A stretch of 64,000 bases of DNA from NCBI GenBank assembly GCA_036123585.1, contig JAZADN010000089.1, positions 7,301 to 71,300 of the forward strand, in the 5' to 3' direction. The DNA is from UBA9410 sp036123585 (GTDB lineage: Bacteria > Actinomycetota > Acidimicrobiia > Acidimicrobiales > MedAcidi-G1). How positions within the stretch are numbered: the stretch's first letter is position 1; every line of letters starts with the position of its first letter. The notes beneath the pieces are model-generated. The model searched no databases and had not been told where the DNA came from. It was given only the letters and a program-made list of their open reading frames with translations. A program made the position numbers and the translations under genes. Below, one piece after another: positions 1 to 8,410 of this stretch.

Positions 1-285
1 TCCTCCAGCCGCATCGACACGCCGCTATGGGATTCTCTGGAACGGGCCATCACCAAACCGTTCCCGGCGGCCCGCCTGAGCCCTCAGTTCATCGTCGGCT
101 TCACAGACTCTCGGATCTACCGGGAGAAGGGATCGGTCTCGTACGGGGCGGGGCTGATGAGCCCGTCGGTCAGTGCTGGAGAGTTCGGGCGCCGATTCCA
201 CGGTCACGACGAGCGCATCGACGTTGAGTCATTGCGCCTCACCACCGGGATGTACCTCGACGTCTGCGAGGATCTCCTCGGATGA
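1..285 (+). CDS. M20-family metallopeptidase, C-terminal fragment (5' end outside window)
   Basis: The frame is open from base 1 and stops at 283-285, leaving 94 C-terminal residues. The tail has the usual M20 layout: FTDSR, a Gly-rich segment around YGAGL, and HGHDERIDVESL, which matches the conserved H-G-x-x-E-x-x-x-x-x-x-L element that supplies a metal-ligand His in M20 dipeptidases, carboxypeptidases and deacylases. The substrate cannot be told from this fragment. The stop overlaps the next start (ATGA, 282-285), so the two genes are probably co-translated. The family is fairly clear but the specific activity is open. Confidence 0.75.
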   Translation, partial: SSSRIDTPLWDSLERAITKPFPAARLSPQFIVGFTDSRIYREKGSVSYGAGLMSPSVSAGEFGRRFHGHDERIDVESLRLTTGMYLDVCEDLLG

Positions 286-1121
286 GCGTCGCGACCAACG
301 AGCCCATCGCCAACCAGTTCGACACAGAGACGGCGGTGGAACCGCTAGGCGGAGGGCGATTCGGGGTCCAGGTCAGCAACCGTTGGAATATCGGCGACAA
401 CCCCAACGGCGGGTACCTGGTGTCGATGGCCCTCCAGGCGCTGCGGCACCTGGGACCGCATCAAGATCCGGTGTCGGTCACCACCCACTTTCTCCGGCCC
501 GGAACCGGAGAGCGTCCCGGGGAGGTCCACACCGAACTGATCCGCTCAGGCCGGTCGGTGACCACTGGACGGGCCACGTTGATTCAGGATGGAAAGGCGC
601 GCATCGAGGTCCTGGCCTCGCTCGGAGACCTGGCGGGGGCGTCGGGCCACGACCTGGAGATCGCGATCGCCCCGCCGGCCGACATGCCACCGGTGGAGGA
701 CTGCGTGGAGCGCAGCGGTCTCGAACAGGGTGTCACCCTGTTCATCGCTGAACGGATCGACCTGCGGGTCCGACCAGACATGGCCATGGCCGGAGCCTCT
801 GGGGACGGAGAGGTGCAGGCTTGGGTCCGATTTGCCGACCAGCGGGAACCGGACACTTTGGCCGCCGTGATGTTCTCCGACTCCTTCGCTCCGTCGATCT
901 TCACGCGGCTCGGTCGGGTCGGCTGGGTGCCAACCATAGAACTGACCGTCCACGTCCGCCGCCGGCCGGCGTCCGGGTGGATGCTGGGACGTTTCGTAAC
1001 CGAGGACCTCCACGACGGCCGCCTGATCGAGGACGGTTGGCTATGGGACAGCGAGGGTGCCCTGGTGGCCCGATCCCGCCAGTTGGCCATGCTGTTGCCC
1101 GGCGCCGACACCAGCGCATAG
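282..1121 (+). CDS. Acyl-CoA thioesterase family protein (double hotdog)
   Basis: 279 residues, which fits a protein of two fused hotdog domains (roughly 20-130 and 150-275), as in TesB-like thioesterases. The N-terminal domain shows NPNGGYLVSMALQAL and VTTHFLRPG, typical of the helix and following strand of this fold. The family hydrolyses acyl-CoA to free acid and CoA in the cytoplasm. The start is the ATG of an ATGA overlap with the upstream peptidase, so translational coupling is likely. The acyl substrate is not predictable. Confidence 0.78.
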   Translation: MSVATNEPIANQFDTETAVEPLGGGRFGVQVSNRWNIGDNPNGGYLVSMALQALRHLGPHQDPVSVTTHFLRPGTGERPGEVHTELIRSGRSVTTGRATLIQDGKARIEVLASLGDLAGASGHDLEIAIAPPADMPPVEDCVERSGLEQGVTLFIAERIDLRVRPDMAMAGASGDGEVQAWVRFADQREPDTLAAVMFSDSFAPSIFTRLGRVGWVPTIELTVHVRRRPASGWMLGRFVTEDLHDGRLIEDGWLWDSEGALVARSRQLAMLLPGADTSA

Positions 1122-1137
1122 AGCGGCGGACTGGGGC

Positions 1138-2601
1138 ATGGAAGACGGCGAGTACGACCTGGTCCTGGCGGGTGGTCGCCTCGTCGACCCAGCCAATGGC
1201 GTCGACGGCGTACGACACCTCGGCATCGCCGATGGTGTCGTCGCAGCGGTGTCCGATGTGCCGCTCGCAGGCCGGGATCTGATCGACGTCCGAGGGAAGG
1301 TGGTATGTCCGGGCTTCGTCGACCTGCACACCCATACGCCTACCGACCTGGGCGCCTATCTGGCCGTACGGTCCGGTGTCACCACCGCTCTTGAGCTGGA
1401 AGCCGGCGCCTATCCAACCAGCGCCTACGGGCTGGATCTGGTTGGTCGTTCACCAATCCACTTCGGCGCTTCTGCCGGGCACTTCGCCGTTCGGGCCAAG
1501 GTGGTTGATGGCGTCGACGAGCCCTGCATGGTGCACTCGGGCCGCACGTTTCGGGCTGGAAAGGCATTCGTGGATCCGGCCACCGGCGAGCAACTGGCCG
1601 ACATGGCTCGACGCCTCGAAGAGGGCCTCGACGCCGGCGGCCTCGGCATAGGACTCCTGCTCGACTACATGAGTCGGGCCATCGATCCCGACGAGTTGCG
1701 GATGGTCGGCGAGATGGCCGCTGAATATGGCGCTCCCATCTGGGTTCACGTGCGGCGTGGCGCGGCCGGGGACCCGTACGGCCTCGACGAGATGCTGGAC
1801 TTGTCCAGGGAGACTGGTGCCCCGGTGCACGTCTGCCACATCAACGCCAGTGCCATGGGTGCCATCGACGAGTGGCTGCGGCGCATCGACGCGGCCAATG
1901 CCGACGGGGCCGATGTCACCTACGAGATGTTCGTGCACACCGCTGGATCGACCGGGATCGGGGTCCATGCCTTCCGCTCCGACTGGCAGGAGCGCTTCGC
2001 CATCACATACGAGGACGTCCAGTTGGCGGCAACCGGCGAGTGGTTGACCGAGGAGAGCTTCACGCGTATCCAGGAGTCCGACCGGAGTGCCACGGTAATC
2101 CACCACTACATGAAGGAGGAGTGGATCCGGCGGGGCTTGGTGGAGGAGGACATGATCATCGCCACCGACGCCATGCCGTGCTTCGACCTGGAGACCAAGT
2201 CCGTTCCAAACGGGGCCGGGACCCACGCCCGGGTACTCGGCCGCTACGTCCGCGATGAAGAACTGATCGGTCTGTCGGAGGCGGTGGCCAAGATGGCCTG
2301 GTACCCGTGTCAGCGGCTCGAGGGGATCGCCCCACACTTTGCCCGCAAGGGCCGGCTCGGCGTGGGTTGTGACGCCGACCTGGTGGTTTTCGACGCCTCT
2401 ACCATCGAGGACAAGGCCACCTACCTCGAGCCATACCTCGAGGCAACCGGTGTCGAGCACGTGGTGGTGGCCGGCATGCCTGTCATCCGCGACTGCCAGT
2501 TCGGAGACGCACGACCCGGTCTGCGTCAACTCTCGTCAGGTCCCGCCGACGACGGACGGACGCGCAATGTTCCCGGCTCAAGTGCCGGTCCACTCCGGTG
2601 A
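1138..2601 (+). CDS. Amidohydrolase, D-aminoacylase/dihydroorotase-like
   Basis: 487 residues from ATG 1138; the frame extends upstream into the thioesterase gene, but this ATG comes just after that gene's stop. It has the N-terminal beta-sandwich strand, then PGFVDLHTHT with the metal-binding HxH near residues 64-66. Later metal-ligand candidates are His in WVHVRR and VHVCHIN and Asp in IATDAMP near 344. The C-terminus (GRLGVGCDADLVVFD) is the usual closing sandwich. In D-aminoacylases a Cys lies after the HxH; here that region reads LELEAG, so the metal site differs. It probably hydrolyses an amide or cyclic amide. Its 3' end overlaps the converging enoyl-CoA hydratase gene by 24 bases. Confidence 0.78.
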   Translation: MEDGEYDLVLAGGRLVDPANGVDGVRHLGIADGVVAAVSDVPLAGRDLIDVRGKVVCPGFVDLHTHTPTDLGAYLAVRSGVTTALELEAGAYPTSAYGLDLVGRSPIHFGASAGHFAVRAKVVDGVDEPCMVHSGRTFRAGKAFVDPATGEQLADMARRLEEGLDAGGLGIGLLLDYMSRAIDPDELRMVGEMAAEYGAPIWVHVRRGAAGDPYGLDEMLDLSRETGAPVHVCHINASAMGAIDEWLRRIDAANADGADVTYEMFVHTAGSTGIGVHAFRSDWQERFAITYEDVQLAATGEWLTEESFTRIQESDRSATVIHHYMKEEWIRRGLVEEDMIIATDAMPCFDLETKSVPNGAGTHARVLGRYVRDEELIGLSEAVAKMAWYPCQRLEGIAPHFARKGRLGVGCDADLVVFDASTIEDKATYLEPYLEATGVEHVVVAGMPVIRDCQFGDARPGLRQLSSGPADDGRTRNVPGSSAGPLR

Positions 2602-3342
2602 GCGCTTTTCGGCAAACGCCAGCGGCCCTTCTTTGGCGTCGTCCGATCCCCACACCAACCTCATGAAAGGCTTCTGGGCCGTCCAGAGTTCCTCCTCGGT
2701 GGAGCCTTGGGTGGCCCGGATGAGTTTCTTAGAGGCCGACACGGCAAGCGGGGCGTTACGTGCGATCCGCTCGGCCAAGACGATGGCCTCGTCCAGTGCC
2801 CCTCCCTTTGGCGTCAGGCGCGACACGAGCCCCCTGTCGGCCGCCTCATCGGCGGTGATCGGGTCGCCGGTGACGGCCATCTCCATGGCCTTGGCATAGC
2901 CCACACGACTCGGGAGGCGAAACAGGCCGGCTCCAGCGGCGAACAGGCCGACTCCGACCTCCGGAATTCCCAACTTGGCTCCCTCGGCCGCCACCAACAG
3001 GTCACAGGAGAGGGCCAACTCGAGCCCGCCGGCAAGGGCGAAGCCCTCGATGGCGGCGATTAGCGGTTTCTCGGCACCGTGGTTGACGAAGTCCAGCATC
3101 GGTCCGATGTCCTCGCCGCGGGAGAAGGCCTTCAAGTCCATGCCGGAGCAGAAGCCCTTACCGGCGCCGGTGAGTACTCCGGCGGTGAGGCCAGGGTCCT
3201 CGTTGAGTTCGCCGACGGCGGCCCACAGTCCGCTTGAGAGGTCGCCGTTGATCGCGTTCATGGCCTCGGGGCGGTTCAGGGTGATGACCAGCACGCGATC
3301 GTGTCGTTCGGTCAGGACCGCAGGTGTGGCGTCGTCGCTCAT
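2578..3342 (-). CDS. Enoyl-CoA hydratase/isomerase family protein
   Basis: 254 residues, a standard crotonase length. It shows the oxyanion-hole segments GAGKGFCSGMDL and GFALAGGLELALSCD. The segment GIPEVGVGLFAAGAG places a Glu where classical enoyl-CoA hydratases have a catalytic Glu. The family hydrates or isomerises enoyl-CoA thioesters. GAGG lies 8 bases before the ATG and supports the start. It is the last gene of a reverse run with an SDR, a zinc alcohol dehydrogenase, an alpha/beta hydrolase and a sulfatase, suggesting a shared degradation route. Confidence 0.85.
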   Translation of the reverse strand: MSDDATPAVLTERHDRVLVITLNRPEAMNAINGDLSSGLWAAVGELNEDPGLTAGVLTGAGKGFCSGMDLKAFSRGEDIGPMLDFVNHGAEKPLIAAIEGFALAGGLELALSCDLLVAAEGAKLGIPEVGVGLFAAGAGLFRLPSRVGYAKAMEMAVTGDPITADEAADRGLVSRLTPKGGALDEAIVLAERIARNAPLAVSASKKLIRATQGSTEEELWTAQKPFMRLVWGSDDAKEGPLAFAEKRSPEWTGT

Positions 3343-3390
3343 GGGGAGTCCTCTTGTCTTCGGTGGTAAGTCGTCGGATCCGGCTGGGTG

Positions 3391-4170
3391 CTACTTGGGG
3401 GGCATTCGGATGCCTCCGTCGACCCGGACCACCTCGCCGTTCATGTAGGGATTGGTCAGCAGGTCCATCACCATGAAGGCCAGCTCCTCGCCTGATCCGA
3501 GGCGCCTGGGGAACAGGACCGACTGGCCAAGATGGGTCTTGAAGGCTTCGCTCTGCTCCCCCTCGCCGTAGATGGGTGTATCGATGAGCCCCGGAGCGAT
3601 CGTGTTGACCCGGACGCCGACCGCAGACAGGTCTCGGGCAATGGGCAGGGTCATGCCAACGATGCCGCCCTTGGATGCCGAGTAGGCGGCTTGGCCGATC
3701 TGTCCGTCGAAAGCGGCCACGGAGGCCATGTTGACCACAGAGCCCCTCTGGCCATCGGCATCCATCGGCTCTGTCTTCGCCATGGCGCCGGCTGCCCTAC
3801 TGAGGACGTTGAACGAGCCGATCAGGTTGACCCGAACTACGAAATCGAACTGCTTCAGGTCCATCGGCTCGTTGTCGCGGCTGATGGTGCGGCCCGGGTG
3901 GCCGAGTCCCGCCGAGTTCACCAATGCCCGCAGCGGCCCCATCTCGGATGCAGCGGCCACCGCGGCGTCGGCATCCTCGCTGCTCGTCACATCGCACTTC
4001 ACGAACAGGCCACCCAGTTCAGAGGCGATGGCCTGGCCCCGCTCCTCATTCAGGTCGGCGATGACGACATGGCTTCCGGCTGCGGCCAACTGGCGTGCGC
4101 TGGCCTCGCCGATACCGGACGCTCCACCAGTAACGAGGGACGAACTTCCCTCCAGATTCACTCGGGGCAT
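3391..4170 (-). CDS. Short-chain dehydrogenase/reductase (3-hydroxyacyl-CoA dehydrogenase type)
   Basis: 259 residues with the Rossmann motif TGGASGIG (residues 14-21), an Asp after strand 2 (VVIADLN) that favours NAD, an NSAG element, and the catalytic YSASK near residue 162 preceded by a Ser. The C-terminal NPYMNGEVVRVDGG is standard for the family. The overall sequence most resembles HSD10-type 3-hydroxyacyl-CoA dehydrogenases, so oxidation of a hydroxyacyl-CoA or secondary alcohol is likely. A strong GAGGAGG ribosome site sits 6 bases before the ATG. It lies 48 bases upstream of the enoyl-CoA hydratase gene in the same operon. Confidence 0.85.
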   Translation of the reverse strand: MPRVNLEGSSSLVTGGASGIGEASARQLAAAGSHVVIADLNEERGQAIASELGGLFVKCDVTSSEDADAAVAAASEMGPLRALVNSAGLGHPGRTISRDNEPMDLKQFDFVVRVNLIGSFNVLSRAAGAMAKTEPMDADGQRGSVVNMASVAAFDGQIGQAAYSASKGGIVGMTLPIARDLSAVGVRVNTIAPGLIDTPIYGEGEQSEAFKTHLGQSVLFPRRLGSGEELAFMVMDLLTNPYMNGEVVRVDGGIRMPPK

Positions 4171-4227
4171 GGGTTTCCTCCTCGGTTCTTCGATTCAGAG
4201 AGCGCTCGTCGGGCGCCAGGCTGGGTG

Positions 4228-5310
4228 TCAGCCGTTTGGGAGCAGGACCGTACGGGCCTCAGCGCCGGCCTTCAGTGCGTCGAAGGCACCCTGGAGGCCG
4301 TCTAGACCGGCTGTATGAGAGACCAATTCGTCGAGCTTGAAGCGGCCCTTTAGGTAGAGGTCCGCTATGAGGCGGAAGTCCTTCCTGGGCTTGCCGCCAC
4401 CGGCCCGGATGCCCATGAGGTTCTTGTTCTGATGGAGGGCCTGAAAGGGATAGGTGACCGTGGCGGTGAGATCGGGGACTCCGACCGCGCAGATGTTGCC
4501 GCCTGCCTTCGTCATGGGCAGACAGTCGGCCAGGAGCTTGGTTGAGCCCACCACTTCGAAGGCGTGGTCGACGCCACCGCCCGACAGCGACTGGACGGCG
4601 GCCACAGAGTCGAAGTCGTCGCTGTCGACGAGAACGAAGTCGGTCGCCCCGAACTCGAGCGCCATCCGTTCTTTGGAGGCGATCCGGTCCACTGCAATAA
4701 CCTGACTGGCACCGGCCAAGGACGCCGCTTGGACGACGTTGAGGCCAACCCCTCCGGCGCCGATCACGACGCAGGTATCACCGATACCGACACGGGCCCG
4801 GTTGAACACCGCTCCTGCGCCTGTCATCACACCACAGCCGATGAGTGCGGCCGAAGAGAGGGGGACCTCCTTGGGGATCGGTACGGCCTGGTTCTCGTGG
4901 ACGATCGTCTCCTGGGCGAAGGCACCGAGATTGGCAAAGCCCCAGAGTTGCTGCTCACCCTCCACGTGGGTGTATCGCAGGCCACCGAAACCACAGTTCC
5001 CGGGGTCGCCGGCCTCGCAGGTGGGGCAGTGGCCACAGTTGCCGAACGTCGACAAGACAACATGGTCGCCCACCTGGCAATAGGTGACGGCCGAGCCGAC
5101 CTCTGCCACCACACCGGCCGCCTCGTGGCCAGGAACCAGCGGAGTGGGCATGTAGTACTTGCCGTGGACGCAACTCAGGTCACTGCCGCACACCCCGGCG
5201 GCCATGATCTCCACCCGTACCTGGCGGGGCTCCAGCGCCGCCGCGTGCTCGAGGTCTGTCGACAGCCGGACGTGTTCCTCGCCGTCGCCCTCCTGGATGA
5301 GTCCCTGCAT
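4228..5310 (-). CDS. Zinc-dependent alcohol dehydrogenase (MDR family)
   Basis: 360 residues from ATG 5310. Catalytic zinc ligands are visible as C41 in GVCGSD and H62-E63 in PGHEAAG. The structural zinc is bound by four Cys (92, 95, 98, 106) in CGHCPTC...NC. The cofactor motif GAGGVGLN follows. The protein oxidises an alcohol to an aldehyde or ketone with NAD(P). I chose 5310 because GGAG lies 9 bases upstream; ATG 5316 has only 3 bases of spacing, and the longer frame to 5382 adds a low-complexity extension. It belongs to the sulfatase to enoyl-CoA hydratase operon. Confidence 0.85.
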   Translation of the reverse strand: MQGLIQEGDGEEHVRLSTDLEHAAALEPRQVRVEIMAAGVCGSDLSCVHGKYYMPTPLVPGHEAAGVVAEVGSAVTYCQVGDHVVLSTFGNCGHCPTCEAGDPGNCGFGGLRYTHVEGEQQLWGFANLGAFAQETIVHENQAVPIPKEVPLSSAALIGCGVMTGAGAVFNRARVGIGDTCVVIGAGGVGLNVVQAASLAGASQVIAVDRIASKERMALEFGATDFVLVDSDDFDSVAAVQSLSGGGVDHAFEVVGSTKLLADCLPMTKAGGNICAVGVPDLTATVTYPFQALHQNKNLMGIRAGGGKPRKDFRLIADLYLKGRFKLDELVSHTAGLDGLQGAFDALKAGAEARTVLLPNG

Positions 5311-5439
5311 TGTCATTCGCTCCGTCCCCATGTTGGTTGGGCCAGCGGTTGTCCTTGAGCATCTTCCCGTGTGCGCCGACACCTAGCCAATGCGTACGGT
5401 GCGGCATCCCGGGATGGCGGGGCGCCCGTTGGATCGAAC

Positions 5440-6192
5440 TCAGTCAGTGAGCGAGTGCCAGAAAGAGGCCAGGATTTCGGCAGCCTCGGCGGGCCGCTCG
5501 CACATCCACCAGTGGCCGGCTCCCGCGATGGTGGCGACCGCGACGCCAAGGGTTGCCGCGGTTTCGACGGCGTACCCGACATAGGCATCCGCGGTGGCGT
5601 GGATGGCCAGTCCGGCGGGGAGGTTCGATGCGGCAAGTCGGGCGCCTAGCTCAGCGCAGATCGGCTGGATGGCTGATCTGTAGAGGGGGAGGATGCATTG
5701 AACCATCTCGCCGGTCGCCTCTGACGAGGACGTCGCAGCCACTTCGTCCATGCCGATCGAGACCAGTACGGCCACCCGGTCATCAGTGGATAGGGAGGCC
5801 ATCATCTCCATGGCTTGCTCGCCGACTTGGGGCGTCTGCCAAAGTTGAGCGTTGTCGTGCCACGTGTAGTCGGGGTGCAGCAGACCCACGCAGTCGCAAG
5901 CCCATGACCGCACCAAGTCGGGCCGGACCTCCAAGAGGCCGAACACGTGGCCGGCGCCCCAGTCGTGGGCGACGAGGTCGATCGGCCCATCGGCGGCCAG
6001 ATCCTCGACCGCAGCGACAAGCCAGTCGCGGTACTCCTCCCGGGTGGCGCCCCAGCCGTCGGGTATCGGCGCTCCGAAACCGGGCGGCGACAGGAGAACG
6101 ATCCCCTCGACTCCTCGGTCCGACAACTCGCCAACGAGGGCCGACCAGACGGCATCGGTCTCTGGATTGCCATGGACGAAGGCGATGGTCAC
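5440..6192 (-). CDS. Alpha/beta hydrolase with Asp nucleophile (epoxide hydrolase/haloalkane dehalogenase type)
   Basis: 250 residues. An oxyanion motif FVHGNP is at the N-terminus. The nucleophile elbow reads VAHDWGAGH, so the nucleophile is Asp rather than Ser. That is characteristic of epoxide hydrolases and haloalkane dehalogenases. The C-terminal His is in GAGHWW. The start is GTG 6192, supported by GAGGAG 5 bases upstream. It sits 35 bases after the sulfatase gene in a reverse operon, followed by alcohol and hydroxyacyl dehydrogenases, so release of an alcohol or diol for oxidation is plausible. The substrate is unknown. Confidence 0.75.
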   Translation of the reverse strand: MTIAFVHGNPETDAVWSALVGELSDRGVEGIVLLSPPGFGAPIPDGWGATREEYRDWLVAAVEDLAADGPIDLVAHDWGAGHVFGLLEVRPDLVRSWACDCVGLLHPDYTWHDNAQLWQTPQVGEQAMEMMASLSTDDRVAVLVSIGMDEVAATSSSEATGEMVQCILPLYRSAIQPICAELGARLAASNLPAGLAIHATADAYVGYAVETAATLGVAVATIAGAGHWWMCERPAEAAEILASFWHSLTD

Positions 6193-6227
6193 TGGTGCTC
6201 CTCAGGGTCGGGGGCGACCCGGTTGTC

Positions 6228-7673
6228 TCAGCCCCGCTCGGGCAGGTCGTACTCAGCCATGTAGTAGGCGGCGTGCTCGTCGTAGGTGGTGAGAGTCACC
6301 GGATCGTCCACCCTGCCGATCGGTCGTACGTCAGAGCCGACCACTTGGGTGGCGTCGTCGCCAAGTTCAATACGGCCAGCCCCAATGACGGACAGGAGTC
6401 GCTCCACCACGTCTGGGTGGTCGCCCACCACGTCGTGCGCCTCACCTGGATCGGTGTCCAGGTCGAAGAGGCGCACCCTCTCCCGATTCCACTTGCGCAC
6501 ATGCAACTTCCAACGCCCGAGCCGAACCGCTTCGATGTTGCCACCGAGGATGTTGAAGAAGGGCAGTTCCTCCGGTGGGTCGCCGCCTTCGAGAAGCGGC
6601 CCAAGGTCGCGGCCGTCCAACGTCCGGTCGGTGGGTACGTCCACTCCGCACCAGCTGGCAATGGTGGGGTAGAGGTCCATGGCGTTGGTGACGTCGTCCA
6701 GAACGCGGCCGCCCTCGAGGCGTTTCGGCCACCTCACGATGCACGGCACCCGCTGGCCGCCCTCCCAGGTCGACCCCTTGGCGCCGCGCAGCGGTCCGTT
6801 GCTCCCCCCACCGTCGCGGACCAGTGCCCCGTTGTCGCTGGTGAAGACCACCACCGTCTCCTCGTCGATTCCCAGGGTCTGCAACTCCCGGAGGATCACC
6901 TCAGTCGACCAGTCGATGCAGTGCACCGCCGCCCCGTACCGGCCGTTACGCGAGTCTCGGACGAACCGACTCTGAACGTAGATGGGGAGGTGGACGTACA
7001 GGTGGGCCAGGTACAGGAAGAACGGCTGATCTCGGTTGTCCCGAAGGAAGCGCACCGCGTCGGTGGTGTATTTCTCGGTCAAGAGAGCCTGGTCTGGCTG
7101 TTCGGCTACCACCTCTTCGTCCATCATCAACGGCAGGGGAGGCCGTTCGGCCAGCATCGGGGCCTCGACAGGCACCGGTGTGCCGAGTGCCTCCATGATC
7201 TCCCCGTATGAGCCTTCCTCCTCGGGTAGAACCTGACGACCCATGTCGTTGCTGTACGGCAGACCGAACCATCCGTCGAAGCCATGCCGGGTCGGCAGGA
7301 ACTCGGGTTGGTCACCGCAGTGCCACTTTCCCACCAGGCGGGTGGCGTATCCGGCGTCCTGGAGCAGGCGAGCGATGGTGACCTCGTCGGGATTGAGGCC
7401 CTGGGCCTGACCTGGGAAGAGAACCGGGGCGTTGTCGATGCTTCGGCCACCAAATCCGATCCGCAATGGGTAACTCCCCGTGAGCATGGCCGCACGTGAC
7501 GGGGAGCAGACCGGCGAAGCCATAGAGAACTGCGTGAACCGGACCCCTTCGGCGGCCATTCGGTCCAGGGTCGGCGTGTCGTGCTGGGTGGAGCCATAGC
7601 ACGACAGGTCGCCGTAGCCGAGATCGTCGCAGTTGATGAGCACGACGTTCGGTCGGCGATCTGCGATTGTCAT
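6228..7673 (-). CDS. Sulfatase (arylsulfatase family, formylglycine type)
   Basis: 481 residues. The N-terminus RPNVVLINCDDLGYGD gives the metal-binding Asp pair (16-17). CSPSR (residues 56-60) is the C-x-P-S-R signature whose Cys is converted to formylglycine. VVFTSDNGA supplies further metal ligands. No signal peptide is evident, so it is probably cytoplasmic. It hydrolyses a sulfate ester; the substrate is not predictable. A longer frame exists, but GAAGAT ends 6 bases before ATG 7673, matching the leaderless signal used elsewhere here. It is the first gene of a five-gene reverse operon and diverges from the gene at 7763. Confidence 0.87.
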   Translation of the reverse strand: MTIADRRPNVVLINCDDLGYGDLSCYGSTQHDTPTLDRMAAEGVRFTQFSMASPVCSPSRAAMLTGSYPLRIGFGGRSIDNAPVLFPGQAQGLNPDEVTIARLLQDAGYATRLVGKWHCGDQPEFLPTRHGFDGWFGLPYSNDMGRQVLPEEEGSYGEIMEALGTPVPVEAPMLAERPPLPLMMDEEVVAEQPDQALLTEKYTTDAVRFLRDNRDQPFFLYLAHLYVHLPIYVQSRFVRDSRNGRYGAAVHCIDWSTEVILRELQTLGIDEETVVVFTSDNGALVRDGGGSNGPLRGAKGSTWEGGQRVPCIVRWPKRLEGGRVLDDVTNAMDLYPTIASWCGVDVPTDRTLDGRDLGPLLEGGDPPEELPFFNILGGNIEAVRLGRWKLHVRKWNRERVRLFDLDTDPGEAHDVVGDHPDVVERLLSVIGAGRIELGDDATQVVGSDVRPIGRVDDPVTLTTYDEHAAYYMAEYDLPERG

Positions 7674-7679
7674 GGCCGA

Positions 7680-7685
7680 ATCTTC
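7680..7685 (-). promoter_or_regulatory. Candidate leaderless -10 box for the sulfatase operon
   Basis: GAAGAT on the reverse strand is separated from ATG 7673 by exactly 6 bases (TCGGCC). A transcript starting 6-7 bases after the box would begin at the start codon. It departs from TANNNT at the first base. Confidence 0.4.
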
Positions 7686-7749
7686 GTGGAGGATCGATCG
7701 GATCGGCGAACCCGGGTGGCCGGAAGGTGAGGAACGCGTGGTCCACAAG

Positions 7750-7755
7750 TACGGT
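7750..7755 (+). promoter_or_regulatory. Candidate leaderless -10 box for the F420-type protein gene
   Basis: TACGGT lies 7 bases before ATG 7763 with no Shine-Dalgarno sequence between. The opposing box for the sulfatase is 65 bases away, so two promoters fit in a very short divergent gap. Confidence 0.45.
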
Positions 7756-7762
7756 CGCCGGC

Positions 7763-8263
7763 ATGGGAGAGCACGAGGGAACCAGCCAGAAGGTCGAGAT
7801 GGAGTGGGAGACGCCCTCCCACGACGAGATCATTGAGATCTCCAGGGCCCATGTGGCCGGCCTGGAAATGAGCGACGACGACGCAGTGTGGCGTGTGGCC
7901 GGCATGCACCACGTGGTTCTGCACACCATCGGCCGTCGGACAGGCAACGAGCACAAGGTGGCCTTACCTTTCTGGCGCGACGGAGACGGCCATCGGATCG
8001 TCATAGGGTCGTTCGCCGGTGCCACCAGAGATCCAGCGTGGGTGCTGAACCTGCGAGATCGAGATTCCAACCCCCGAGTGAAGGTGCGATTCCAGGGCGG
8101 CCTTTACTGGTCGGAACACGAGGTGTTGGACGCAGGTCCAGAACGCGAATCCGTATGGGCGGCCATGCTCGAAGATCGGGCGTGGTACGCCGACTACCAA
8201 TCAAAGACCGAGCGGACAATCCCGCTGGTCCGTCTCGCTGAGACCGAGGCCATCACGGACTGA
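7763..8263 (+). CDS. Nitroreductase-family deazaflavin (F420)-dependent oxidoreductase-like protein
   Basis: 166 residues. VVLHTIGRRTGNEHKVALPF followed by HRIVIGSFAGATRDPAWVLNL and NPRVKV matches the layout of the DDN-type split beta-barrel family that binds F420 in actinobacteria. Known members reduce nitro compounds or quinones, but most have no assigned substrate. I place the start at ATG 7763, after a TACGGT box; the same frame is open upstream but would overlap the sulfatase start. It stands alone, with 147 bases before the next gene. Confidence 0.7.
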   Translation: MGEHEGTSQKVEMEWETPSHDEIIEISRAHVAGLEMSDDDAVWRVAGMHHVVLHTIGRRTGNEHKVALPFWRDGDGHRIVIGSFAGATRDPAWVLNLRDRDSNPRVKVRFQGGLYWSEHEVLDAGPERESVWAAMLEDRAWYADYQSKTERTIPLVRLAETEAITD

Positions 8264-8395
8264 GCCCCGGCCATAAAGCCTGGCTCCAAGAGGCGTCGGG
8301 CCAGGTGACACGAGGATGGTGAATCCGTCCACTCAGCATTCCTCCAGATGTCTGACGGATCTCGGGTGTCACGCGTTCCGTGAATCACCCGGATC

Positions 8396-8401
8396 TAGGG
8401 T
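8396..8401 (+). promoter_or_regulatory. Candidate -10 box for the MFS transporter gene
   Basis: TAGGGT is followed by 9 bases and ATG 8411. The implied leader is only 2-3 bases. The rest of 8264-8410 shows no clear ribosome site or hairpin. Confidence 0.35.
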
Positions 8402-8410
8402 CGGCGCCCG

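Noticed and set aside
5553..7211. 552-residue forward open frame antisense to the sulfatase and hydrolase
   Set aside because: High-GC shadow frame with low-complexity Arg/Pro/Gly composition; the reverse-strand genes have clear catalytic motifs and ribosome sites.
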